From positions 310,001 through 374,000 of the forward strand of contig NZ_CAHJXM010000003.1 of the NCBI RefSeq assembly GCF_903645295.1: DNA of 64,000 nucleotides, read 5' to 3'. Under the pieces are notes generated by a model. That model worked only from the letters and a program-made list of their open reading frames with translations. It had not been told where the DNA came from and ran no database searches. A program made the position numbers and the translations under genes. Origin of the DNA: Bacillus sp. Marseille-Q1617 (lineage in GTDB: Bacteria > Bacillota > Bacilli > Bacillales > Bacillaceae_B). Of the stretch, positions 7,415 to 16,312 are shown one piece after another; position 1 is the first letter of the stretch, and each line of letters opens with the position of its first letter.

Positions 7415-8206
7415 TCAATGTGAATGCTGTAAGTAGAAAATACCGCCATTGATGATATCAATCGATATTTTTGGTTCATATTGTTCCTTCAATGCCTGCT
7501 TTTCAAGATGATAAGATTCAGGTTTTTCCTCGTGGTCCCCATAGAAATGACTCAGCAGTTCCAAATCCTCATCCCATCTTTTCCGTGCCTCATCTGCCCA
7601 TTTGAATGATTCTTTTTCAAGTCCGTGCAGAAGGTAACTTTGAATGCGGTTTATCCCGCTTTTAGGTTTGATAATGGGTGTCAATGTAAAAGAAAAATCG
7701 GGTATTTTCGGCGTCAGCTTTTTCGATAACAAAAAATTGTGAAAGTCTTCTTGAATATGACCATTGATTAAATTAAGCCCGATGCTCCGGATGGTGTCTT
7801 TCTTTAAATTTGTCACATGGGAGATCTTTATATTCAATCCCAGCCATGGATGAAGCGGCACTTGCTGTCCATTGGCATTCATTCGCTCTTCATAAAGCCG
7901 GATGTAGCCTGCCAGATTTCCCGTGGAACGGAATATCTGGTGTAATCGCGGAGAGCCGAAGTGAATGAGCTCCCCTTTAAAGTCTTCAGGTGCTTTTTCA
8001 CCATTCGTCACTAAAGATAGTGTCATCGGATTCGGGGTGCCGCCTGTCTTTTCAAGATAGTGCCAATAAAAAGGCCGGTTCATCAACTCTTTATCCAAGT
8101 CGATTGTCAGTTGCACCGTCATATAGCCGTCCCCGTTTGCAACCAGCTCGCAGCCGTTTGCTGTAAAATAACGCTCAAGAAATCGATGAATTTCGTGCTG
8201 CTGCAT
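7415..8206 (-). CDS. yqhG: YqhG family protein
   Basis: This 263-residue protein starts MQQHEIHRFLERYFTANGCE and shows no signal peptide, membrane segment or catalytic motif that I recognise. It matches B. subtilis YqhG by length, sequence type and position next to the SNF2 helicase gene. Its start lies 32 bases inside the end of yqhH, so the two are co-translated. The pairing suggests it assists the helicase, but that is inference. Confidence 0.85.
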   Translation of the reverse strand: MQQHEIHRFLERYFTANGCELVANGDGYMTVQLTIDLDKELMNRPFYWHYLEKTGGTPNPMTLSLVTNGEKAPEDFKGELIHFGSPRLHQIFRSTGNLAGYIRLYEERMNANGQQVPLHPWLGLNIKISHVTNLKKDTIRSIGLNLINGHIQEDFHNFLLSKKLTPKIPDFSFTLTPIIKPKSGINRIQSYLLHGLEKESFKWADEARKRWDEDLELLSHFYGDHEEKPESYHLEKQALKEQYEPKISIDIINGGIFYLQHSH

Positions 8207-9875
8207 TAGCTTGTTCCTCCTTTAGTTCTTCTGCAAATTGAATCATGCTGGTGAGGTTCTCCATTTTGATTTTGAGTTCACCCTCTGTCTTGGATGAGGA
8301 AAGGATATCTGCCACATGCTCTTCAAAATCTGCAAAATCAAGCCGTGTCAAAATCTCATCCAGCTGCCCGATCACCCGCTCGAATAGGTTGATTTTTTCA
8401 TATAACAGTTTCAAAATATGTTCCTCTACAGTATCTCTCGTGGCGAAATTATAGATATGCACATCCTCGGTCTGTCCCAGACGATGTACACGTCCGATCC
8501 GCTGCTCCAAGCGCATAGGATTCCATGGGAGATCGAAGTTGATGACATGGTGGCAGAACTGCAGGTTGATGCCTTCTCCGCCGGCTTCTGTTGCGATCAA
8601 TACCTGGGCATGGTTTTGAAATAGCTGACGCATCCAATCTTTTTTACCCCGTTTGAACCCGCCCCTGAACGGTACGGAAGAAATGCCATGCTGCTTTAAA
8701 AACCATTGCAAGTACAACTGGGTCGCCCGGTACTCGGTGAAAATGATGACTTTGTTATTTATTTTCTGGATCAGTTCCAAAGCTTTCTGCGCCTTGGAGT
8801 TGGTCGTCACATTTTCTACTTTTTTCATGAGCGTCCCAATCGTATTCTCAAATGCTGCAGAAGGATTTTCCTTTTTCTCAAGCATGTTTTTAAGTGTATA
8901 AAAAACTGACTCCCTGCTGCTGCACGCTTCCCGCTGCAGGGTGAGAAGAGAAAATGAACTGGATGTGACCCACTCATCGTAGCTGCCTTTTAACATATTG
9001 ATGCTGTTGTATAGATCCCGTTCCTGTTCATTGAAGTCAATGAGTATCGTTTTTACATGACGCTTTGTCCACTCTATCCCTGTATCGCTCCTTCTGTTCC
9101 GGATCATGACTTTATTGATGAGGTGGTTTAAGCTTTCATCATCATGAACCGTCCGGTCACCTTTTTTATAACGGTCGGTAAAACCGGATTCGTTACCAAG
9201 ATGACCTGGCTTTAAAAGTGAGACAAGATGAAAAATTTCTTCGACCTTATTTTGGATGGGAGTGGCTGTAAGCAATAAACAAAACTTTTTCTTCAGATTT
9301 TGGACAAATTCATAGTTTTTGGTTTTATGATTTTTTAGTTTGTGAGCTTCATCAATGATGACGAGATCATAATCCTGTTCATATACTTTTTCCCGGTGAG
9401 GGCTCCGCTTGGCAGTGTCCATGGAAGAAACGACGATATCACATTGATCCCAGACATAGCTCTTGCGCTGCGCGACGGCAGGGATGAAGAATTTGCTGTT
9501 CAGTTCATAAGACCACTGTGAGACGAGTGAAGCGGGTACCAGTATCAACACTTTTTTCACAAGCCCGCGTATCATATATTCTTTCAATATCAAACCGGCT
9601 TCTATGGTCTTCCCGAGGCCCACCTCATCAGCAAGGATGGCTTTTCCATTCATTGTTTCCACTACCTGCCGTGCAGCTTCTAGCTGATGGGGGAGAGGAG
9701 TCACATTTGCCAAATGTTTTGGTGCCTGAAGCCCTTCAAAGTTCGGGATTGCGAGATGCTGCTCGCATTCCACTGCGAGCTTGTACAGCTCCCAATTCCC
9801 CCAAGGACCATCATTACTTATTAAAGTGTCCAGACCTTCGCCCCACTCCTCATTAAATAGAACATCAACATTCAT
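8175..9875 (-). CDS. yqhH: SNF2/RapA-like helicase YqhH
   Basis: This 566-residue superfamily 2 ATPase of the SNF2 class has motif I ILADEVGLGKT (about residues 79-89), motif II DEAH (about 175-178), motif III LLLTATPIQN and motif V ATEAGGEGINLQ. Motif VI, QRIGRVHRLGQ, lies near residues 458-468. It is expected to translocate on double-stranded DNA or remodel protein-DNA complexes, and RapA is the closest well-studied relative. It lacks the extra RapA N-terminal Tudor-like domains. It is transcribed with yqhG and divergent from the gcv operon. Confidence 0.9.
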   Translation of the reverse strand: MNVDVLFNEEWGEGLDTLISNDGPWGNWELYKLAVECEQHLAIPNFEGLQAPKHLANVTPLPHQLEAARQVVETMNGKAILADEVGLGKTIEAGLILKEYMIRGLVKKVLILVPASLVSQWSYELNSKFFIPAVAQRKSYVWDQCDIVVSSMDTAKRSPHREKVYEQDYDLVIIDEAHKLKNHKTKNYEFVQNLKKKFCLLLTATPIQNKVEEIFHLVSLLKPGHLGNESGFTDRYKKGDRTVHDDESLNHLINKVMIRNRRSDTGIEWTKRHVKTILIDFNEQERDLYNSINMLKGSYDEWVTSSSFSLLTLQREACSSRESVFYTLKNMLEKKENPSAAFENTIGTLMKKVENVTTNSKAQKALELIQKINNKVIIFTEYRATQLYLQWFLKQHGISSVPFRGGFKRGKKDWMRQLFQNHAQVLIATEAGGEGINLQFCHHVINFDLPWNPMRLEQRIGRVHRLGQTEDVHIYNFATRDTVEEHILKLLYEKINLFERVIGQLDEILTRLDFADFEEHVADILSSSKTEGELKIKMENLTSMIQFAEELKEEQANAAARNSSIS

Positions 9876-10010
9876 ATGAAAAACATCTCCTTATTTAATA
9901 GAAAAATGATTGCCGGGAACTCATGTTTAATGGTAGGATGAGAGTAGATTACCTAATGTTTTGAAAACTACAATAATCCGAACATTCACATCAATAACAT
10001 TTCTACTGTA

Positions 10011-10016
10011 TATACT
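10011..10016 (+). promoter_or_regulatory. probable -10 of the gcv operon promoter
   Basis: TATACT lies about 45 bases before the first riboswitch helix, in the AT-rich stretch between yqhH and the riboswitch. No close consensus -35 at ideal spacing is visible; TTCACA lies 20 bases upstream. Confidence 0.45.
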
Positions 10017-10060
10017 TCTAGTATGACCAAATGTTGCAAGGAATATTGGCGAATGATGGC

Positions 10061-10220
10061 AAGGGGAGAGACTGTAACTTACAGCGCCGAAGGAGCAAAC
10101 ATCTTAAGTGTGAATCTCTCAGGCAAAAAGACTCTTGGCGGACGCAGCTCTGGAGAGTGTTTCCATATGGAAACCACCAAAGGGGAAAGCCGTTTTACCG
10201 GTAAACTTTCAGGTGAAAGG
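10061..10220 (+). ncRNA. tandem glycine riboswitch (gcvT element)
   Basis: Two glycine aptamers sit in series. The first has GGGGAGAG, then GCGCCGAAGGAGCAA, then AATCTCTCAGGCAAAAAGAC. The second has TCTGGAGAGTG, CACCAAAGGGGAAAGCC and AACTTTCAGGTGAAAGGACAG. These are the conserved blocks of the Bacillus gcvT leader, which binds glycine cooperatively and switches the operon on. It stands directly before an intrinsic terminator and gcvT, so glycine binding should favour antitermination. Confidence 0.95.
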
Positions 10221-10266
10221 ACAGAGAAACTTCTTTTGGAAAAAGGGGTTTTTCTGTCCTTTTTTC
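10218..10266 (+). terminator. riboswitch-controlled terminator before gcvT
   Basis: GGACAGAGAAAC pairs with GGTTTTTCTGTCC and is followed by TTTTTT. The left arm shares bases with the end of the second glycine aptamer (AAAGGACAGAG), giving the mutually exclusive pairing expected of a glycine-ON switch. Confidence 0.88.
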
Positions 10267-10369
10267 ATGCGCGGAAACTGAGTGCTATGAACTTAGCAAA
10301 TGAGGCGCAGATATTTGGAGACAGGAAGCGGGCAGGAGAAAGTCTTGATGAAAATAAGGGGGAAGTCTA

Positions 10370-11473
10370 ATGGCAGATTTAAAGCAAACACCTCTATATG
10401 AAGTGTATAAAGAGTATGGGGGGAAAACGATCGACTTCGGAGGATGGGCTCTACCGGTTCAATTTTCAAGTATTAAAGAAGAACATGAAGCTGTCAGAAC
10501 ACGGGCAGGGCTTTTTGATGTATCCCATATGGGAGAAATCGAAGTCAAGGGTGAAGGGGCTCTCGAATACTTACAAAAAATGATGACCAATGATGTGTCC
10601 AAGATCAAAGACGGCGGTGCTCAATATACTGCAATGTGCTATGACGACGGGGGCACAGTGGACGATCTCCTGGTTTATAAAATAAAAGATAATGACTATT
10701 TATTGGTGGTCAATGCAGCGAACATCGATAAAGATTACGAATGGCTGAAACAGCATGAGACGGACGGGGTGGAGATCAATAATATCTCCGAGCATATGGC
10801 TCAGCTGGCTTTGCAGGGTCCGCTTGCTGAAAGTGTTTTACAAAGATTGACAGACGAACATTCTTTACGTGACATCGGTTTCTTTAAATTTCAGACCGAG
10901 GTGAATATAAACGGCCGTCATGCCCTTGTGTCCCGCACAGGATATACAGGAGAAGACGGGTTTGAAATTTATTGTGATGCAAAGGATGCAGTGGACATAT
11001 GGAAAGATATCCTTATTGAAGGCGGAAATGACGGGGTGCTTCCATGTGGACTTGGCGCCAGGGATACACTTCGCTTTGAAGCCAACCTTGCTTTATACGG
11101 CCAGGAGCTCTCTAAACATATTTCTCCTATCGAGGCCGGAATCGGATTCGCTGTTAAAGTGAATAAGGAAATACCATTTATCGGGCAAGAAGTGCTCAAG
11201 AAACAGAAAGAAGAAGGTGCTTCACGAAAGATTGCCGGCATTGAAATGATCGACCGGGGAATCCCTCGCCATGGATATAAAGTATTTTCGGGGGAAGAAG
11301 AAATCGGCGAAGTCACCACCGGGACCCAGTCTCCTACTTTGAAGAAGAATATCGGCCTTGCTCTATTAAAAAAAGAATTTACTTCAGTGGATACCGAAGT
11401 TCAGGTCGAAATCAGAGGGAAGAAATTAAACGCAAAAGTAGTTCCGACACCATTTTATAAGAGAACAAAATAA
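10370..11473 (+). CDS. gcvT: glycine cleavage T protein, aminomethyltransferase
   Basis: This 367-residue aminomethyltransferase moves the methylene group from the aminomethyl-lipoyl H protein to tetrahydrofolate, giving 5,10-methylene-THF and ammonia. Family motifs visible are [11 protein letters not shown] (about residues 22-32), LFDVSHMGE (Asp, about 48-56) and the [13 protein letters not shown] segment near 190. ATG 10370 follows GGGGGAAG. It is the first gene of gcvT-gcvPA-gcvPB, under the glycine riboswitch. The H-protein gene is not in the window. Confidence 0.96.
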   Translation: MADLKQTPLYEVYKEYGGKTIDFGGWALPVQFSSIKEEHEAVRTRAGLFDVSHMGEIEVKGEGALEYLQKMMTNDVSKIKDGGAQYTAMCYDDGGTVDDLLVYKIKDNDYLLVVNAANIDKDYEWLKQHETDGVEINNISEHMAQLALQGPLAESVLQRLTDEHSLRDIGFFKFQTEVNINGRHALVSRTGYTGEDGFEIYCDAKDAVDIWKDILIEGGNDGVLPCGLGARDTLRFEANLALYGQELSKHISPIEAGIGFAVKVNKEIPFIGQEVLKKQKEEGASRKIAGIEMIDRGIPRHGYKVFSGEEEIGEVTTGTQSPTLKKNIGLALLKKEFTSVDTEVQVEIRGKKLNAKVVPTPFYKRTK

Positions 11474-11491
11474 TAGGGAGGAATGACGGTC

Positions 11492-12838
11492 ATGAAGCAT
11501 CGTTATTTACCGATGACAGAGCAAGATCAACGGGAAATGTTAGACAGCATAGGAGTAAACAGCATCGACGATTTATTTGAAGATATCCCTGAAAAGGTCC
11601 GTTTCAAAGGTGAGTACAATATTAAGCCGGCGAAGTCAGAAACCGGCCTTGTAAAAGAGCTGACTGCATTGGCTGCGAAAAATGCAGATTTGAAAAGTCA
11701 TACATCCTTCCTGGGAGCGGGTGTATACGATCATTATGCCCCGATCATCGTAGATCATGTTTTATCGCGCTCTGAATTTTATACAGCTTATACCCCGTAT
11801 CAGCCGGAAATATCACAAGGTGAACTGCAAGCGATCTTTGAATTTCAGACGATGATCTGCGAACTGACCGGAATGGACGTAGCGAACTCCTCCATGTACG
11901 ATGGCGGGACGGCACTAGCTGAAGCGGCCATGTTAAGCGCAGGACAGACGCGCCGCAAGAAAGTCCTGGTTTCAAGTACGGTTCACCCCGAATCGCGTGA
12001 TGTATTGAGAACATACGCGAATGGGCAATACATCGATGTTGTGGAAATCCCCCATAACAATGGAGTGACAGATGTTGAAGAACTGAAGAAATTAATGAGC
12101 AATGAAATTGCAGCTGTCATCGTGCAGTATCCTAATTTCTTTGGCAGAGTGGAAGAGTTGAAAGCGATTGAAGAGGTGGCACACAGTGAGAAAGCCATGT
12201 TTGTGGTCTCATCCAACCCTCTTGCGTTAGGTGCCCTGACACCTCCGGGGAAACTTGGAGCTGATATTGTAGTCGGTGATGCACAGCCGTTTGGGATTCC
12301 AAGCGCTTTCGGAGGCCCGCACTGCGGTTATTTTGCAGTAAGTAAGAAACTGATGCGTAAAGTACCTGGGCGTCTGGTTGGTCAAACGGTCGATGAAGAA
12401 GGGCGGAGAGGATTTGTTTTAACCCTTCAGGCACGTGAACAGCATATCCGCCGTGATAAAGCGACTTCCAATATCTGTTCGAATCAGGCATTGAATGCCC
12501 TTGCTGCTTCAGTTGCCATGACTGCCCTCGGTAAGCAAGGCGTGAAAGAGATGGCGCTTCAAAACATCCAAAAAGCTCACTACGCGAAAAAAGCACTCAA
12601 GGAAAAAGGATTTGAGATTGCATTTGAGGGTCCTTCTTTTAATGAATTCATCGTGAAAGTGAATGCTCCAGTAAAAGAAATAAACAAAAAGCTGTTAGGG
12701 AAAGAAATAATCGGCGGGTATGACCTGGGGCTTGTCGATGATAGTCTGAAAAATCACATGTTGGTTGCCGTTACAGAACTTCGCAGCAAAGAAGAAATAG
12801 ATGCATTTGCACAAGAATTGGGGGATTTTCATGAATAA
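11492..12838 (+). CDS. gcvPA: glycine dehydrogenase (decarboxylating) subunit 1
   Basis: This is the 448-residue N-terminal half of the P protein, which in Bacillus is split into two polypeptides. It has the PLP-fold type I aminotransferase layout but no PLP lysine, which is on gcvPB. ATG 11492 ([12 protein letters not shown]) is chosen over ATG 11483 because the GGGAGG site is then at correct spacing and the length equals the B. subtilis protein. With gcvPB it decarboxylates glycine and loads the aminomethyl group onto lipoyl-GcvH. Confidence 0.95.
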   Translation: MKHRYLPMTEQDQREMLDSIGVNSIDDLFEDIPEKVRFKGEYNIKPAKSETGLVKELTALAAKNADLKSHTSFLGAGVYDHYAPIIVDHVLSRSEFYTAYTPYQPEISQGELQAIFEFQTMICELTGMDVANSSMYDGGTALAEAAMLSAGQTRRKKVLVSSTVHPESRDVLRTYANGQYIDVVEIPHNNGVTDVEELKKLMSNEIAAVIVQYPNFFGRVEELKAIEEVAHSEKAMFVVSSNPLALGALTPPGKLGADIVVGDAQPFGIPSAFGGPHCGYFAVSKKLMRKVPGRLVGQTVDEEGRRGFVLTLQAREQHIRRDKATSNICSNQALNALAASVAMTALGKQGVKEMALQNIQKAHYAKKALKEKGFEIAFEGPSFNEFIVKVNAPVKEINKKLLGKEIIGGYDLGLVDDSLKNHMLVAVTELRSKEEIDAFAQELGDFHE

Positions 12839-14303
12839 CAAACAAGATCAGCCTCTTATCTTTGAATTATCGAAAGAAGGACGGGTCGGCTACAGCCTGC
12901 CTGAACTCGATGTACCGGAAGTCGATGTTTCCGAATTGATTCCTTCCGACTATATCCGTACTGAGGAGCCGCATTTACCTGAAGTTTCAGAACTGGATAT
13001 CATGCGTCATTATACAGCATTATCCAAGCGCAACCACGGTGTTGATTCCGGGTTCTACCCACTTGGATCCTGTACGATGAAGTACAATCCTAAGGTGAAT
13101 GAAAATGTTGCGCGATTAAATGGCTTCGCTCATATCAATCCGCTGCAGGAACCTGAAAGTGTCCAAGGGGCTCTAGAGTTGATGTACGATCTCCAGGAAC
13201 ACCTGAAAGAGATCACGGGTATGGATGAAGTGACACTTCAGCCGGCTGCAGGGGCTCACGGCGAATGGACCGGTCTGATGATGATTCGTGCTTATCATGA
13301 AGCAAACGGCGACACGAAACGAACAAAAGTCATCGTGCCTGATTCAGCTCATGGAACAAACCCGGCAAGTGCAACTGTTGCAGGATTTGAAACGGTTACG
13401 GTTAAATCGGATGAAAATGGCCTGGTGGATCTGGAAGATTTAAAACGTGTGGTTGGTGAAGATACGGCAGCCCTTATGCTTACAAATCCGAATACATTGG
13501 GACTATTCGAAGAAAATATCCTGGAGATGGCTTCCATCATCCATGAAGCAGGCGGCAAGCTTTATTACGACGGAGCGAACTTGAATGCGGTATTATCGAA
13601 GGCAAGACCTGGAGATATGGGCTTTGACGTGGTTCATCTGAATCTTCATAAGACCTTTACGGGACCACACGGCGGAGGAGGACCGGGAAGCGGGCCGGTC
13701 GGAGTGAAAGAAGACCTGATCCGTTATCTGCCTAAACCGGTTCTTGTGAAAAACGGCGATCAGTTTGAATTTGATTACAATCGACCGGATTCAATCGGCC
13801 GTGTCAAACCTTATTACGGAAACTTTGGCATCAATGTCCGTGCCTATACGTATATCCGCACGATGGGACCTGACGGTTTAAAGGCGGTAACAGAAAATGC
13901 CGTCCTTAATGCAAACTATATGATGAGAAGATTGGCGCCTCATTTTGATCTTCCATATGACCGTCACTGCAAACATGAATTCGTCATCAGCGGTAAGCGC
14001 CAGAAAAAGCTTGGCGTCCGCACTCTCGATATTGCGAAACGACTGCTTGACTTCGGTTATCATCCGCCAACGATCTACTTCCCGTTGAATGTAGAGGAAT
14101 GCATGATGATCGAACCGACTGAAACAGAATCCAAAGAAACACTCGATTCATTCATCGATGCCATGATTCAAATCGCAAAAGAGGCAGAAGAAACACCTGA
14201 AATCGTCCAAGAGGCACCTCATACAACTGTGGTCAAACGAATGGACGAAACCCTTGCAGCAAGAAAACCGATCCTGCGATACACTCCAGAACCGGCGCAG
14301 TAA
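12831..14303 (+). CDS. gcvPB: glycine dehydrogenase (decarboxylating) subunit 2
   Basis: This 490-residue catalytic half of the P protein carries the PLP-binding lysine in [18 protein letters not shown] (Lys near residue 273). ATG 12831 overlaps the gcvPA stop by eight bases, so the two subunits are made in a coupled way. It is the last gene of the gcv operon, followed by a strong terminator. Confidence 0.96.
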   Translation: MNNKQDQPLIFELSKEGRVGYSLPELDVPEVDVSELIPSDYIRTEEPHLPEVSELDIMRHYTALSKRNHGVDSGFYPLGSCTMKYNPKVNENVARLNGFAHINPLQEPESVQGALELMYDLQEHLKEITGMDEVTLQPAAGAHGEWTGLMMIRAYHEANGDTKRTKVIVPDSAHGTNPASATVAGFETVTVKSDENGLVDLEDLKRVVGEDTAALMLTNPNTLGLFEENILEMASIIHEAGGKLYYDGANLNAVLSKARPGDMGFDVVHLNLHKTFTGPHGGGGPGSGPVGVKEDLIRYLPKPVLVKNGDQFEFDYNRPDSIGRVKPYYGNFGINVRAYTYIRTMGPDGLKAVTENAVLNANYMMRRLAPHFDLPYDRHCKHEFVISGKRQKKLGVRTLDIAKRLLDFGYHPPTIYFPLNVEECMMIEPTETESKETLDSFIDAMIQIAKEAEETPEIVQEAPHTTVVKRMDETLAARKPILRYTPEPAQ

Positions 14304-14305
14304 CC

Positions 14306-14333
14306 CTTTAATGCACCGAGGGACGGGCGTTTA
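14306..14333 (+). repeat. 28-bp short dispersed repeat, copy 1
   Basis: This block has core GAGGGACGGGC and matches 25 of 28 bases with the copy at 23725-23752. Both copies lie just after an operon end (here after gcvPB, there after the efp terminator). Function unknown. Confidence 0.6.
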
Positions 14334-14352
14334 GCGCAGTAACGTATGAAAC

Positions 14353-14385
14353 AAAAAAAGGATTGCCGTCCCGGCAATCCTTTTT
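14353..14385 (+). terminator. terminator after gcvPB
   Basis: AAAAAAAGGATTGCC pairs with GGCAATCCTTTTT across a four-base loop. It is a near-perfect bidirectional intrinsic terminator. Confidence 0.92.
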
Positions 14386-14423
14386 GCATTAATAAAAAAG
14401 TCTACCTGTTCTTTGAGAACTGG

Positions 14424-14545
14424 TTGCAGCTACAGCGGGTAGAGACCCGGGGTCATAAGCCAAAAACCCCAAAAAGGCAAAGAACGCCTTTCCGGGGTTT
14501 CCGTTTTATGCTTGTCGTCTCTAAACGAGCCGCCGCCGCTTTTCT
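14424..14545 (+). repeat. HR1 hairpin repeat, single unit
   Basis: This is the only solitary unit of the family. It has the left end GCAGCTACAGCGGGTAGAGAC, the inner arms AAACCCC and GGGGTTT around the common AAAAAGGCAAAGAACGCCTTTCC core, and the right end GTCTCT...GAGCCGCCGCCGCTTTTC. It lies between convergent gcvPB and yqhL and touches the yqhL stop. Confidence 0.88.
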
Positions 14546-14928
14546 TATTTTTTATGCTTGATTTTACCTGTCCACTTTTTGAATCCGCCCTGCAGCTGGT
14601 GAAGATCACGGTAGCCTTTGCGACGAAGCATCTGTGCTGCACGTGCACTTCTCATGCCGCTTTGGCAGTATAAGTATACAGGCTGATCGTTGCGGATTTC
14701 TTTCTGCCTCATTTTCATTTGGGAAAGAGGGATATTGCGGGCCCCTAGGATATGACCATTGTCAAACTCATTGGATTCGCGCACATCGATCAACTGAGCT
14801 TTCCGGTAACCGGCTTTAAACTCTTCCTCTGTCAATGTGTTGACCACTCTTTTTTGATTGAAGTACGTAAAAAGGGAATATGCGATAATTCCTCCAAGTA
14901 CAACTAATAGAATAAATAAACCATCCAT
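14545..14928 (-). CDS. yqhL: YqhL, membrane-anchored rhodanese-like protein
   Basis: This 127-residue protein has an N-terminal membrane segment (residues 3-21), then a single rhodanese domain with the active-site loop CQSGMRS (Cys near 91) and the LIDVRESNEF start motif. Such proteins carry persulfide sulfur or act in sulfur relay, and the acceptor is not known. It is convergent with the gcv operon and divergent from lipM, as in B. subtilis. Confidence 0.88.
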   Translation of the reverse strand: MDGLFILLVVLGGIIAYSLFTYFNQKRVVNTLTEEEFKAGYRKAQLIDVRESNEFDNGHILGARNIPLSQMKMRQKEIRNDQPVYLYCQSGMRSARAAQMLRRKGYRDLHQLQGGFKKWTGKIKHKK

Positions 14929-15127
14929 CTTGCTTTCATGCTCCTTTCTGCAAATGCACTATCTCCTATTATATTCATGATTTCCCTTAGAATCAAAAGA
15001 AATTTACTATTTAAAGCAAAGACTTTCCAATCTGTTTTTCTTTGTTTTTGGTAGAGGATTTGGTAGACTAGTAACGGATTGAATACATAGTGTTTTTTAG
15101 AAGCTGATAATAAAAGAGGTATGTCAT

Positions 15128-15964
15128 ATGTCAAAAGAAACATGGAGATTCATCGACTCAGGCAATTGTTCCCCTTCTTATAACATGGCGCTTGATGAGG
15201 CGCTTCTTGATTGGCACAGTGAAGGAAAGATTCCTCCTACGATTCGTTTTTATGGTTGGGACCCGGCGACACTTTCTGTAGGATATTTCCAGAAAGTTGA
15301 AAAAGAAATCAACATGGATGCCGTGAATGAACATGGACTGGGCTTTGTAAGGCGCCCGACCGGAGGAAGGGGTGTCCTTCACGATGAGGAGCTCACTTAC
15401 AGCGTCATTGTGTCTGAAGATCACCCTGAAATGCCTAAAACCGTCACGGAAGCATATAGAGTCATATCTGAAGGAATTCTAAAGGGATTCCAGGGTCTAG
15501 GACTCGAAGCATACTTTGCTGTCCCGAAAACAGCCGAAGAGAGGGAAGGACTGAAAAATCCACGGTCCGCCGTCTGCTTTGATGCACCGAGCTGGTATGA
15601 ACTTGTAGTGGAAGGCAGGAAGGTTGCGGGCAGTGCACAGACTCGGCAAAAAGGGGTCATCCTTCAGCATGGATCCATCCTTTTGGATCTGGATGAAGAT
15701 AAGCTCTTCAGTCTGTTTAAGTATCCTTCCGAGCGGGTAAAGGAGCGTATGCAAAAAGCTTTCAAGAGCAAAGCTGTGGCCATGAATGAGATTTCTTCCG
15801 AGAGAATCACGATGGACATGGCTAAAGAGGCATTCAAGAAAGGTTTTGAAGATGGGTTGAATATTCATCTCGAGCCATATGTCCTCTCAGAGGAAGAAAC
15901 ACAATATGTAGAAACCCTGGCCAAAACTCGATATGAATCCGATGCATGGAATTTTAAACGTTAA
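15128..15964 (+). CDS. lipM: octanoyltransferase LipM
   Basis: This 278-residue protein of the biotin/lipoate ligase-like fold transfers octanoyl from acyl carrier protein to GcvH, the first step of lipoate assembly in Bacillus. The catalytic Cys is C150 in [12 protein letters not shown], the same number as in B. subtilis LipM. The [18 protein letters not shown] block (about residues 75-92) forms the lipoyl pocket. It lies beside the gcv operon, whose H protein is its substrate, and it also serves the bkd and pyruvate dehydrogenase E2 proteins through GcvH. Confidence 0.93.
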   Translation: MSKETWRFIDSGNCSPSYNMALDEALLDWHSEGKIPPTIRFYGWDPATLSVGYFQKVEKEINMDAVNEHGLGFVRRPTGGRGVLHDEELTYSVIVSEDHPEMPKTVTEAYRVISEGILKGFQGLGLEAYFAVPKTAEEREGLKNPRSAVCFDAPSWYELVVEGRKVAGSAQTRQKGVILQHGSILLDLDEDKLFSLFKYPSERVKERMQKAFKSKAVAMNEISSERITMDMAKEAFKKGFEDGLNIHLEPYVLSEEETQYVETLAKTRYESDAWNFKR

Positions 15965-15981
15965 AAAATTTTGTTTGGAGG

Positions 15982-16006
15982 AAAGCGATGCTTGTCGCTT
16001 TTTTCC
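15982..16006 (+). terminator. terminator after lipM
   Basis: AAAGCGA pairs with TCGCTTT around TGCTTG and is followed by further T residues, about 20 bases after the lipM stop. Confidence 0.7.
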
Positions 16007-16158
16007 TATTTTACCAACTATTTTTGAAGGTGAAAGTTTAGCAACTCTCAAATTAATAGATTTCCGTTTGAAATAGGAATATTATCTATGAGATTCTCCG
16101 GATTTCTATTATTTTCTGCTTATTAGGAGTTTGACAAATATATAAAAATCTGACCTCA

Positions 16159-16207
16159 ACACAATATATGGTGTGTCGAAAAATATATTACACACCATAT
16201 ATTGTGT
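16159..16207 (+). promoter_or_regulatory. two NrdR boxes upstream of nrdJ
   Basis: ACACAATATATGGTGT (16159-16174) and ACACCATATATTGTGT (16192-16207) both fit the NrdR box consensus and are exact reverse complements of each other. Their centres are 33 bases apart, close to three helical turns, which is the usual pairing of NrdR sites. NrdR represses ribonucleotide reductase genes when dATP is high. The boxes start about 150 bases before the nrdJ ATG. Confidence 0.9.
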
Positions 16208-16312
16208 TTATTTATTGATTTTGGAATGAGCCTGTGATAACGTATTAATTGTTAAAGTTAAACAAGCTAATAAATGATAAATGAAATATTCAAGGTAGAA
16301 GGAGCTGTCTAT

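Noticed and set aside
10023..10370. A 115-residue frame before gcvT
   Set aside because: It overlaps the tandem glycine riboswitch and its terminator, which explain the sequence fully.
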